64,000 nucleotides of DNA from Psilocybe azurescens. Its lineage: Eukaryota; Basidiomycota; Agaricomycetes; Agaricales; Agrocybaceae. The stretch's first letter is position 1; each line of letters begins with the position of its first letter. Position numbers and translations under genes: made by a program. The notes below the pieces were generated by a model that was given only the letters and a program-made list of their open reading frames with translations, was not told the DNA's origin and ran no database searches. Below are positions 39,053 through 50,207 of the stretch, one piece after another. Where the stretch lies: NCBI GenBank assembly GCA_023853785.1, contig JAJIRX010000649.1, positions 1 to 64,000 of the forward strand. Direction: 5' to 3'.

Positions 39053-40630
39053 GATAGTTTTACAATCAACTGGTATGGGTGTGACACATTTGAAAGCGCC
39101 ACAGTGTTCCAAACTATTCTTTTTGTGTTGCATAGCAGCTAGCCATATGGCTTTGTCTGGTCATGCCATTGCTTCATTATAAAATTTGGGTGGTTTGTCG
39201 GGGTTGTAATCCTGGAGGCCGGAAAACGATAAGGAAAGCGGGTGGAGGAGAGCAGAGAAAATTCAAAAATGAAATTGGGATCAGAGGCAAATTCGTCAAG
39301 GCAGAAATCATCAAGGGAAGGAGTATTTGATGTAATAAAAGAATTGAAGTTTGTGAAATCAATGAAAGAGGAAACAGAGTCAAAAGTTTGAAAGGGTTGT
39401 ACAGAAAAATGTGCATGTTCATGTATGTTAAGAATAATGTCTGAGAGAAAAGCGAAAGGGATATGATCTATGTACAGAGGAAAGTAGGGATGTATCAGGT
39501 GGGATTTGTTTTGTGTGAGAGCGAAGAGCCATTTTGTTGGCAGGTGGCAAGGGAGAGATGGGAGAGTGATTCCGGGAAGATGATAAGTGACCACGTTCGG
39601 ATTCTACAAAGATGACATCTCGGGAGAAGAAAATCTTGCCATTGAGATCGTGAACAAGCCAACAGAGACAGTCTTCTTCGTATCTGATGAATATGGCCTC
39701 AAATCGTAGGGGTGCTCCCTTTGCTGCCGGACTTTCTCAGGCATATATATGAAGCATTTGCAGCCAAAGGCACGTAATTGGGAGAGATCGGGTTTGACAT
39801 TGTGCATTTTTTGTAAGATGACATGTTGTTGGGAAGAGTTTTGGTCAGAATTTGATTGTGAAGGTATACTGATGTCAACATTGCCCACCCCCAGAATGAG
39901 GCTGGTAGGCCAGAGTCTGCCATCAGGGTTGTGGCCGTATCACAAATGGTGTGGTTGTAGCATTCAATCTTGCCATTTTGTTGACATGCATGGGGGCCGT
40001 TTGCTGGATGGTGATACCTGCTTCATCGAAATGCTTGCGATATTTTACCCGCCACAAATTCCTTGGCTCCATCCACACGAACAGCTTTGACCCAATTTCC
40101 AGACACATTCTCCCAACGCAACATGGTTTTCTGCCATATTGCGAGTGTGTCATTTTTCAAACTCATCAAGCCAACAGCGCCCACGTTAGATGTGTTGTCA
40201 AGGATAGCAAGGAAGTATTTCTCCTTGGCGGAGGTGACAATCAGAAAGGGACCACATGTATCCATGTGAATGAGCTCGCAGATGTTTGTTTCTCTTTCTT
40301 GTTGGATATGAAGGGGGTTTGTGGTGCTTTGCCAATAATGCAGGAGACACAGTAATCTTGGGTAAGTTCCTCAATCCATTGTATCCCATTGACTAGATTC
40401 TTTGTCAATACGGTGTGTGTTGTATTTTGACCAGGGTGCCCTAACTGTCTGTGCCACAGGTGTGGAGTAAGATCTGAGACAGGGTAAGCGGGGAATGCGG
40501 ATATTGGAGCAATAGACATATTCGGGTCAGGTTGTAGGAAATTAAGATCTGGAAAGGATATACAATGGATGATGTTTGCAAGGATAGTGTGACCAGCAAG
40601 CTTTCCCACTTTTTCAGTGTCGGAGGAAAT
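39053..40630 (-). pseudogene. Copia integrase and linker (second copia element)
   Basis: Pre-integrase block LWHRQLGHPGQNTTH with YCVSCIIGKAPQTPF (40480-40330), then core MDTCGPFLIVTSAKEKYFLA (40265; first Asp), VKAVRVDGAKEFVAG (second Asp, about 40080) and QQTAPMHVNKMARL (Glu region, changed), then SGLPASFWGWAMLTSVYLHN (39915). 39600-39140 is the low-complexity linker to RT. Several shifts. Confidence 0.8.
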
Positions 40631-40799
40631 CTGACCATGGTATGTCCTTGTGAACCTGCAGTGCCTGGGTCAAAGTGACAAGTGATGCCAGGGTCTGGAG
40701 TTGTCCAACTGAGATGAGATTGAAAGGGATGTTCAGTGCATGTAGGCAGTTATGCAGTAGCCAACAAATGTTGAATGTAGTTCTGTCGACGTCCTGGAA

Positions 40800-42520
40800 T
40801 TGTAACTGTATGCGCGACGTTGCCTCAGGCCAGAGTGTCCATTTGTCCACAATTTGCAGTGCTGACCTTGACCCATTCACATTCATTATAGGTCCAGAAA
40901 AGAGCTTTGTCCTTGATGAGGTGGATGCTGCAACCAGAGTCAAGGGCTGAGTTGTAACATGAGATTGAAGGCACTAGTAGTGACCAGTCGAGCGTAGCGA
41001 GACCAATGTGTAGTGGGGACAGTGCATAAAAAGAAAACTCGATGGATTCTGCAGAAGAAGGCCTAGCTAATGACAAAGCTGCAATAGGTTGGGTAACAGT
41101 CAGGTCTGTAACATTCTCTTCTGGATCTGGAACATTGTCCTCTAATAAGTCCTCTTCTATCTCAGCCAAATTAGCCTGGATTCATGTATGACGGTTTGCC
41201 AAAACTTCATTGTGACGACCCTTCATAGCACCCCCAGGTTGGAACCACATTGTTGTGGAATGTGCACCCCACAAGTAGCACAGGTAGGTTGTTGAGTGCC
41301 AGCATTGGGTGTAGTAGAGGAGGATGTGGTAGTTGTGGTGCTGGTGGCCGACGTTGCAGGTAATTGTGAACATTGATGGGGGAGTGATGGTCGGTTGGTC
41401 CATTGTGTTGTGTCAGCAACAATGCGAACATTCTCCATGACGTCCTTAAGGCTAGGAAGGGAGTTGTTGTCAGAATTGTTGAGCCAAACGAGAACTTCGT
41501 TCTGGAGAGGGACAAATACCATCGTGTTATTGGGTAAGCCATTTACAAAAAGTTGCAAGAGTTGATGGGGGAAGGGGTACCCAGCGGCCAGCATCTGTGC
41601 AGAAGAAGAGTGCCACATCGCGATGTAATCCTGCAGGGTGAGACCTTGGGAAATGTTGTTGACCGACATCAGAGATTGCATAGCTTTGTCTCGATTGCCA
41701 TCGCTGAGTGATAGTCGCCAGCACTGTATAAGACACAGAGCCGGGTGTACATGTCGCGAGATGATTGGCGTTGGCCCGTGCTTGGGATGGATTGGTGTAA
41801 CCAAAGGAAAAAGCAAATTGGAATGTGAGAGAGGACTGGATTGCAGAAGAGAAATGGGCAAAGAATGAATAGAAACAGGCAACAAATGAAGAGAAGCTTG
41901 TGAATTTGAAAGTATAACAGAAGAGCCAGAACGTAAAGTGGAAGTGGGACAAGAGCAAAGTTGATTAGAGTTTTGTGAAAGCGAGAATTGAGAATGAGCA
42001 AATGTGGGAATGGGGTGAAAAGGTTATGGTGCGACCACTGTAATTGTATCGTTTAAGGGGATCCAAAACAGATTAGAGGGGAAAGGGTTCATAAAGTTGA
42101 TCTGGACAACAACCTGGTCTGATGAGAGAGTCGATTTGTTGTGGAGGATACATAGGAAAGCGTATGAGCAGAGTGTAATGCTAGAGGCAAAGAAGTTCCA
42201 TGCAACAAGAGCAGTTGTGATGGTGAATGTGTAGGGGATCTTTGAGTTAACGTAGGTATATTTTGCTGGTGCATATGTGGAGGTGTCTGGCGAAGTGGAA
42301 AGTTATGGTGCAAACAAATGTCTGGTGGGTGTGCAGTAGGCATCGTCACCGGTGGAGGTACATAGAGAGCCGGCCCCAGGCCAAGTCCAGAATTGAAATC
42401 AGGTGCTACCCGAGAAGAAGGAGAAGGAATATTACAGTACAAATTAAGAAAAGAATCATTAAGAGAAGAATGGTCAGAACATTGTAAAACAGAGGGAGGA
42501 GGATGGAGGATGTGATGCAC
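40800..42520 (-). pseudogene. Copia gag and protease (second copia element)
   Basis: The 220-codon frame 41223-41885 holds the gag core (DYIAMWHSSSAQMLAAGYPF and LLQLFVNGLPNNTMVFVPL) and a remnant Cys pair (CATCGVHIPQQ). The protease active site is in NSALDSGCSIHLIKDKALFW (about 40950-40895). Upstream (42520-42090) is a Pro/His/Ser-rich leader. Shifts near 41540 and 41170 separate the parts. Confidence 0.78.
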
Positions 42521-42656
42521 ATATATTCAACTATCCAAGGGATCAGTCAGGTTCATTTGCTCCAACATATGGGAAAGGTGAGTCCTCGTAAAGAATAATA
42601 AATAGGACGAGACTGAGTAGTTGGCCGAAAAATGCTAGTTTCCAGGGCCCATAACC

Positions 42657-42783
42657 TGTAAGCACTAGACAGGACAGACCGGCTCAGTGGACATCAAGGA
42701 TGAACAACTGTGTTTATATTACCTAGACAGGACAGACTGGCTAGGATATGAATGTCAATGAGTATCTATGTGTAAGGAGAGCT
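42657..42783 (-). repeat. Rearranged 5' LTR remnant of second copia element
   Basis: 42657-42709 matches the outer and middle parts of the LTR (31440-31647) with an internal deletion; 42723-42783 matches 31449-31508 again. The remaining LTR and the original flank are lost. Confidence 0.68.
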
Positions 42784-43523
42784 ATGCATTGGGCAATTAC
42801 AAAGACACCCCGCACTAAACATCTCAACAGTTAAGAATTGAGTGAGATAGAAAGGAAGCAGTGAAATTCACTGTTTTTGATCTATCTCCCTCATTTCTCA
42901 ACCGTTCAGGTTTTTTTTTGGGCTCGTTTTGTTGGGTAAACTCGCTGGGTTGTGGGTAGGGCTCGCCACAGGTACGGGTATGGGTATAGCGCGAGATACC
43001 CGGGGGTTATCCATGCCATTCCCTATACTTATGTATCTAAGATTTAATAATGCTATGCTCAGAAATTTCAAGAATGCTTTGTGATAATTTAGAATTTTTA
43101 AAAGACTCATAGAGAGCTTCAGAGAAATTTGAAATCTTGCAAAGACTGCAGAAAGCTTTGAGGAATCAGACAATTTCCAAAGACCACAAAGACATCCCAA
43201 AGCAGCCTAGAGTACTAAATGTGCTTTATAAAAGTTGTAATTACCTAAGACATTCTCAGGGCAGATCCCTTTTTCCTGATGTTCAGCTAGTTCTTGAGAA
43301 TCATATCTCTCTTTACTTGACAATGCTTAGAACACTTTAGTTTTGATTACTTGACTGTTGGTATTATCCATACACGTGAATATAAGCTTGAAGTCATAAC
43401 AACCCTCTTTCTCTAAGAGTGATCTCCTGCTCTCACATAGAGATTGCCCCAGATGTATTTTGCAAAAGTCTAGTTATTGTAATAAGTTGTAAACTTACCC
43501 TCCCAGATTGAACTGATCAATAA
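42784..43523. other. Non-coding stretch after the second copia element
   Basis: No gene seen. A 41 bp segment at 42787-42830 (CAATTACAAAGACACC...CATCTCAACAG) is repeated in direct orientation at 44407-44448. GTGATCTCC and GAGATTGCCCC at 43424-43450 resemble the GTGATC motif region left of the copia element. Confidence 0.45.
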
Positions 43524-44382
43524 GGCTCTGTTCAGCAATGAGAATATGAGAGAATATGGCTATATTCTGATTTTGATAGTGGACATATTCTTTCCCAATC
43601 AGGTATGTCCAGCATGTGCTGCATATTCATGCAGCAATTTATCATTGATCAAGACCACAATATGCCACCTGCAACCCCTGATCTGCAGTGCAGGCAGCTT
43701 ATTTCTATTGCTGCCTACATAATACTAGTTATCAGTGTGGCAGCAATCTTGTATTCCTCTCTATTCACTGAAAACAGGACTATCATACATCCTCATTGTT
43801 TGATGGAACCTAGGTGAAAGAGTTTATTTGTGGTCATCCAGATCAGATCTGGACAAAACTGGGGTACAAGCCCATGTATTCATTGCTTTTGTACATGAAC
43901 TACATACTGTATGTGGCCTTGAAGATTCTAGATATATATGACTTGATGAACAAGCTACAATCTTCTTGTATATGTGTGTCACTGGTCTTTTGGTGAGGCA
44001 TGTTGGAGAGTGATTTCAGAGATCAAATGAAACAATTTCAAAGTAGGTAGAAAATATTGTGATGAAAAATCATAGGGCTATAAGTTTATTATGGGTATTT
44101 CCAACTTGTTCTGGAGGCAGTGTCATCTGGGCCATTTTATCAGAAATATGTTCACCTTGCTGCCACTGGAGACCATTTTACAATTTAAAGACTTCCAACA
44201 TGAAACACAAGGTCTCTATGCTGTTTCTCCATGCATGGGATTTTATTGTCCAGATAATCCATTAAACAGGTATGGCAGAAAATGCTGCACATGTTGGACT
44301 TACTTGATTGGGAAAGAATATGTCTGCCATCAAAATCAGAATATAGCCATATTCTCTTGTATTCTTGTTGCCGAACAGAGCC
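43524..44382. mobile_element. 859 bp Harbinger-like MITE
   Basis: It begins GGCTCTGTTCAGCAATGAG and ends with the inverted form (TTGCCGAACAGAGCC). Inverted similarity extends for about 100 bp (AATATGGCTATATTCTGATT on the left). TAA flanks both sides (43521-43523, 44383-44385). A 3 bp TAA target and a GGC(T)-type end fit PIF/Harbinger. No transposase is encoded. Confidence 0.78.
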
Positions 44383-45172
44383 TAAATATTTGATTGGGTG
44401 TTGTGTATTGGACAATTGCAAAGACACTGCACTTAACATCTCAACAGAGCTACTGAAATTAATTTTGGAGACAAATTAAATTACTTCAGCTACTTTAATG
44501 CTAATTACACTCTATTCTTAGAGGAAAATATTTTGTTTGTTGCTTTTCAAATGGAGGATCTGTGAGCAGGAAAGAGGCATGTGACTCAGGCTTTGGCTGG
44601 AAAGTAGTTGGCTACCTCTTTCAAACTATATCCAATTTGCCTAAATTTTTAATATTCAAAAAATTGAGGTCTTATATAAAACTTCTTCTCCTTAAATTTG
44701 TGAAAAACTTCCATCGTGGCATTAAGAAATGAGTTGGAACTCCGCACTTTACATAAGCATTTCCTGACACGGTTCGGAGGGCATGACAAACAACAGACTT
44801 CATATAATTGTGAACATCACACACACACATGTTCACATTATATCAAAGGCTGTCTACAAGAGACTACGGAGCAGAGGGCTTGCTCCAAACTTAGGTATAC
44901 CCCACCGGTTTAAAGTTGTTTGGAACTAAATACATCAAATTTAAAGATAAATAGATACAAAGAAACAAGTCTAGGCTTCCAAAAATGGAAATTTTAAGTG
45001 ACATGTTGACTAATCCTCCAGAGCAGTCCGTTACCCTTCCTCCTCAAGCCTTTCCCTCTCAGATTTACCACAAATGACAGATAAAAAGGTAATAAAGAAT
45101 GAATAATCTAAAGCTAGATCGATGCTAACGATGTATGTGTAGGCAATCAACGCCAACGCCAACAAAACGGCG
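44383..45172. other. Spacer between transposon cluster and PIN-domain gene
   Basis: It holds the second copy of the 41 bp direct repeat (44407-44448) and a short CA run (44820-44828). No gene recognised. The promoter of the PIN-domain gene should be in the last few hundred bases. Confidence 0.4.
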
Positions 45173-46326
45173 ATGTCTCGCGCTCTAGGCGCCGCTTTCT
45201 TGAGCCACCAGGTTGAACAACTCGAGAAAACGGTTTCTTCTTCCTCAGCCAATTGGAGGGACAGGAAGAATCCAATTCTATACAATTCAACCTCTCCTGG
45301 GGGTCCCAAGCGAGGTCCGAACTCGCCCGGAGTCAAGGTTGCACAAAGAAGATCCCTGCAAAGGAACGGAAGGACAACGAGTTCGATCGAAGTGTAAATG
45401 CGACTCCGGGAATCATACGCAGGTCGAATGAGCAGCAGAGGAAGGACAAGGACGCCGATGTGGTTGTCGTAGACGCAAGTGTCCTTATCCATGCGTTGTA
45501 TCAGGTCAAGAAGTGGTGCAGGGATGGACGGGAGGAGGTGGTTATTGTTCCTCTTGAGGGTGCGTTCCAATTTCATTTCAACTAGTATAACTACTAACAG
45601 TTCTGCAGCTCTCAACACCCTCGATCTCTTGAAAAAGGAACGTCGTCGCTGGCGCAGAAGGCTCGTACGGCATCTCGCATCCTCGAAGCTCAAGTCGGTA
45701 CCAACCCGCGCATCCGTGTTCAGCGAGACGATGCTTTCGTCCTGTGGGACAAAATCTCTTTCGAAGAGGGCAACACCAACGCCAATGCCTGCCCGGAATG
45801 GGTCCGCCGGATAATCTGCTGTGCACGCTGGGAAACCGAGCACCCTGAAGAGGAAGTGAAACCTGTGGATGCCGAGAAGAAACCGCCGATGAAAGTCGTA
45901 CTCGCCATCCTCTCTTCCCCGCCGAACATGTCACCCCAGTCCGTCCCAATGAACATCGCCACTTCCGCAGAAACTCCACTCACTCCGGTACCGCTGCCCG
46001 CTCCCACCGTTCCCCACGCCAACCGCTACGAGGCTCGATCCACTGGGTCTCTCGTCGCTTCCTGGGCTGCAAAGGCCAGCATCTCCCTTCTTGAAGTTGA
46101 CCCTGCGCTCCCTGGCCGTGGGGGCGACGACGACGACCGTGGCCATGGCCAGAAGCGTTCGCAAGGGCCCAGCCGCGGCCGCCGAGCTTCAACAAGTGAA
46201 CATGGACCCAAATCCGGACTTGTGGAGCGCCCACCTGCTGTCATGGCCATGATGGAAATGATATCCCAGCCCAGCAAGGTCGTTCGCGTTTTGGCTCGTG
46301 GTGAGAAATTGGATCCAGATCCGTGA
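45173..46326 (+). CDS. PIN-domain protein (possible nonsense-mediated decay factor)
   Basis: PIN domains are RNase H-like folds with acidic active sites, found in Smg6/Nmd4 and other RNA factors. I start at MSRALGAAFLSHQVEQLEKT (45173). A short intron or frame break near 45395 leads to DADVVVVDASVLIHALYQVK, which has the first conserved Asp. The intron 45563-45608 then joins VIVPLE to ALNTLDLLKK, the usual LxxLDxLKKG motif of PIN folds. After AAAAAGG at 45632-45638 the frame must move by one base to reach GTSSLAQKARTASRILEAQV. DDAFVLWD follows. The C-part to 46326 is Pro/Ser-rich and basic (GHGQKRSQGPSRGRRAS), possibly nuclear. The specific function is inferred only from the fold. Confidence 0.72.
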
Positions 46327-47140
46327 TAGATAACGGCTGTTTCAGCGTACGTCCTGTCCTTTTTTGTGATATTCCAGCTAATTTGCGAAGTAGATAAAAA
46401 CAACACCTAAATCTAGAAAGGGCCGAACGCTTTCCCTTATCAGAAGCTCAGCGGCGGGTAGAGCCGTCACTCGTCTGCAACGTCAAGGTATCTACTCGAA
46501 GGGCGTTTGCACTCGTACAGCTTGGTTTGACGGACGTGATTCGATAAGCATCGTCTTCCAGGACTGATCCGGTTACGGTTTACGGTATTCCTGTTGGAAT
46601 TATCTCCTTCAGTTCCTGTTTCTCTGCCCCTTCTCCTTCTATGCTTTAGTCCGATTCCCTTCTGTCTGTATGACCGATGATACATGTACTCATATAATGG
46701 TGGAAAGGGGTGTTGCTCGATATTGATCGTACTTTTCTTCACCCTTGTTTCATCGATCCTTGCAGTATGGTTGTTTTCCTTTCCAATCCTCTTATCTTTT
46801 TCATATTTCTATTTCTTGAATATCCTATGCCACCTTTTTCTTTCCTTAGGCTCTGACTCTTCTATAACTATGTTCATACCTGAAAAAATTAAATGTTATT
46901 TTATGAAGTTTATTTCTACTTTGTGTCGACTCTTTTTGCCGAGCACTCTATAGATTGTACTTACCCAATTCACACACATTTCAGAGAAGTCAAATTCCAT
47001 GGCAATAGTTAATGAGGTATATCCAAAAACCATCCATCTACAAGGGCACCAAAGATCAGGTAATAGCAATAAGAATATCCACAAATTAGAAATCGAAAGC
47101 AGGTGAGATAGGGCGGAAGTTGATATTGATTAGTTGATAT
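46327..47140. other. Intergenic region (3' flanks of convergent genes)
   Basis: The PIN gene ends at 46326 and the next gene, transcribed toward it, ends at 47141. The open frame at 46684-46953 is T-rich and I do not call it a gene. Nothing else recognised. Confidence 0.45.
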
Positions 47141-50100
47141 TCAGTTTGATCTTTTTGAAGTGGTAGCCCGGCTCGAGGAATCTATTCGTCGTTTCCGTTT
47201 CCCAGGATTCTGTAGCGGATCTTGCAGGCCCTGCAGGAAGTCTATGGGCGACATCCGCCGAGTAATGTGTTTGATCAGGGTCATGTTCAGGCTAGCGATG
47301 GGATGCCCATCTTCGTCTGGGTCTTCTTCCAGGCATCTTTTGAGGTTGGTATCGGCGGGGAAAGAAGCAACTACGCGGAGGAGGCTGTATTTTCCTGCGT
47401 CTGCACGCTTGTGAGGGAGAGCTAGGAGATGCTGGTGCGTCTCACCCACTAGGTAAGGATGACTGGTTGGAGAGAAATGTTTGCCATCCTATGAAGTAGA
47501 GAACGAGAACACTGACGTCAGCCAAAAAGAAACGATTACCTCGAAGAATGAATAGTTCACCTTATCTAAGAAGAAGTACGCTGGAGTGACGCTACGCATT
47601 GCCCTGCGCAGATATGGTCTCGATAGCAGTCCGTTCTTCCCTAGCGAGTATTTGGCCTGTAGGGCGACCCAGATGAGCGTGCCGTCTGACAGCCTAAGCA
47701 CGAATATAATATCCGGGCCCATAGAGATGTGCGGGAAACAGATCGGAGTATACGAGCGGTGTTCCAACCACTTGGAGGTGTTTTCGGGCGATTTGGCGTT
47801 CGTCCCTAGAGTAACTGATGGCCCAGAAAATACAGAATGTCGAACGGTACTCTCCTCAATAATATTCAGGTCCGTACGGTGTAACGCAACAAGCTCAGCT
47901 TCTAGATTGCTCCAAGCTGGGATCGACCCGGGTCCAGTGAAATGAAAGACTTCATTAACACGCCGTCTATTAGTGAACAACAGATCAATACAAAACGCCA
48001 CATAATTTTCGGAACCCATTGGACGTTGGGTCGTGTAGATGGATCTGTTTGGCGAAGAATTTGTATGTTGTTCTATGGTTCGAGTTGATCCATCGCGTAG
48101 CCGCGAGGAGGACAAGCGGTTCGTCGACGGCTACGGTCTTGGTCTCTGAGTCGACGAAGCGGGCGAATCCGTACTCCACATACGTCGCCTCGTCCTTTCC
48201 GAGAGTCACCGGAAGGACGGAACGCATAAGGTAATGCGTAGTCAGTTGCTGTATTGTACTTAGCATGTCGCTATCTGTAGGACAATATCCATCACAATTA
48301 CACGGTTAGCTTTACAAAATATTATGCACATGCATGCATATCCAACAAGCAACTTACTTTTTTCAGTTTTGAGAAGTCGAGTCGGTACTGAGAGAGGACG
48401 GGTAATGGGGGCTCTGTGCCCTCCTCTCGGACGAATCTCAGCGCATCAGTCGTACTGAAGTTAGTAAAATGCTGCACATAAGCGTTTAGCAGGCCATGCG
48501 GTCTCTTGAAGCCATTCAACAGCAGCTCCGAAACATAACCTGCTGTAAATCGATATCTAGATCATTCAGTTTGAGCAAGGAGAAATGAAAAAGCTCAATA
48601 AAACCAAAAGTGGATAACTCACCTGCCATGCAGCCAGTACCAGACCCTCTCCAGCAGTCGAACTCCAATATCCGAATCTAGAAGGCTCTTCGGAAGATAT
48701 TTTTGCAGATATCGCGCTTGCACGTATCTGTGATCAAAGGCACCCGTATCGGAGCACCATCGATATCTGGAGTCCTTCATGATAGCGGAAGCCATAGCCT
48801 GATCTACAACATCTTTTGAAATACCCGTGCCAGCGACTACCATGAAGACACCTTGCCCAAAAGACTGCCCTTCCCAGGCTTTCACAATCTCGCGCAGGAT
48901 TGGACGGTGCGCACCATTCTGGTCAGAGCGAAACGACGAGCTGTGTTGAGTTGCTGCATGCTGGGCTTCATCAAGCACGCAGAATAGGGGTGTCTGCGCA
49001 GTATCAGAAGTCGACATCTGCGACCCAAATGTCGGACTGTGTATGTCACTGTCTACCTCCGAGCAAAGACTGCGCACATTGGAGAGCAGCGTTTTTGTCT
49101 TGCTATTAAGGAACCCATCGGATGCACCCGAGAGCTTTGACGACAGCTCGTCGAAAATGTCCCAGACCTGCGGATGCACGAACGATGGGCGGAGTTGAAG
49201 GAGCAGCCAGCGTGTTTTGAATATCCGGGAATTGTGCGTGGTGCCAGTACCACTCTTGATGACATTGTTCATCGTTTCTGCGAATGAGTTAAAGATGATC
49301 AAGCGGGCGAGAAATATCTGGCGAAATATGCGGCTGGCGATCTCACGATTGATTTTGAGAGCAGCTTCATAACCCGCGGAGCCGGCTGGGGGAAGGACAG
49401 ATCGAAATCGGGGAGAATCGGGAACATGTGTTTGGATACTATTCTGGACATCACTCGATCCAAGAAGACTGGAATCTACTAGAGATGTAGTAGAACCCCC
49501 AATTCTCGCAAAGTCCTTCAAGTAAGAGTCGCGTTTTACCCGAGCCGGACGTGTTCACGAGGAATCTGGGTGAAATTTGAGGATTTTCAGAGTAATTGAG
49601 GAGGAGGAAACGACGAACGTATGGTTATTGGCCATAAATATGTTATTCAATCGCTTCTCCAGCACAGTGTCCTTTGTAAAGCTTCCCAGATCGTGCAGCA
49701 AAAGATTCGGCTTTCCCTTGAGGCATGGTATTTTCAAGTTTGTGAGATGTAAAATGACATTTGAATCGACAAAATCGTTCGGTGGGGTCCACATGGGTAA
49801 CGAAATATCTCCCTCGACAAGCTTTTTCATGGTAGGCTGCAATTCAGAAAGAAGTGCGTATGTTTCTGCTTCTATAGATGCATCTTTGTCGAGAGAAGTT
49901 TTAAGTGGCATTTCTGCACATTAGCAGTAATGAAAATTAGTACATATACATAATTCAGGATTGTATTCTGACACGCACTCTTCCAATTCCGTATCCCGTC
50001 ATACACCCCGCGGGCATGAGCGGACTTCAGAGCCGCGAATAGTTCATCATCGTCCACCAGTGCAACGATACATGTTTGTAAGGTAGAGTAGCATGGGTTC

Positions 50101-50207
50101 TTCTCCTTCCAAATATACCACAGAATATATGAAGCTTCTTCCCGAACCTCAACGTCGAATTTCGAGCATAGATCGTGTATTTCGCGGTCTGAGAGGTCCT
50201 GCTTCAT
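47141..50207 (-). CDS. Crinkler-like P-loop NTPase with C-terminal PD-(D/E)xK nuclease
   Basis: Start at MKQDLSDREIHDLCSKFDVE (50207). The first exon ends near 49985 and exon 2 starts around 49912. Exon 2 ends NNHT and, after an intron at about 49566-49618, continues FLVNTSGSGKTRLLLEGL, a Walker A P-loop (49528-49560). Walker B is LFCVLDEAQHA (about 48985-48955). The C-part has GPDIIFVLRLSDGT and VALQAKY (about 47725-47650), a D...QxK pattern of restriction-like nucleases. The last exon (47449-47141) ends in KRKRRIDSSSRATTSKR, a likely nuclear signal. The NTPase-nuclease order is that of Crinkler (CRN) proteins. There is one frame break at a CCC run, 48015-48017. The role in fungi is unknown; DNA targeting in the nucleus is an inference. 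Confidence 0.75.

Larger units (their letters stand above)
31440..42783 (-). mobile_element. Second Ty1/copia retrotransposon, interrupted by elements D and E
   Basis: Minus strand: gag (42520-41170), protease (41170-40800), integrase (40630-39600), RT (39600-37300, split by E), RNase H (37300-36755 and 32008-31786, split by D). The 3' LTR is 31440-31647, next to a polypurine tract (TGTGGGGGTG). The 5' LTR survives only as rearranged pieces at 42657-42783. Without D and E the element would be about 5.6 kb. Stops and shifts occur in every region. Confidence 0.87.

Noticed and set aside
45399..45427. 29 nt intron in the PIN-domain gene
   Set aside because: GT...AG borders restore the frame, but 29 nt is below usual fungal intron length; a frame error is about equally likely, so it is not listed as a firm intron.
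46684..46953. 89-codon hydrophobic open frame as a membrane peptide gene
   Set aside because: T-rich 3' flank composition, no conserved motif, and no supporting context.
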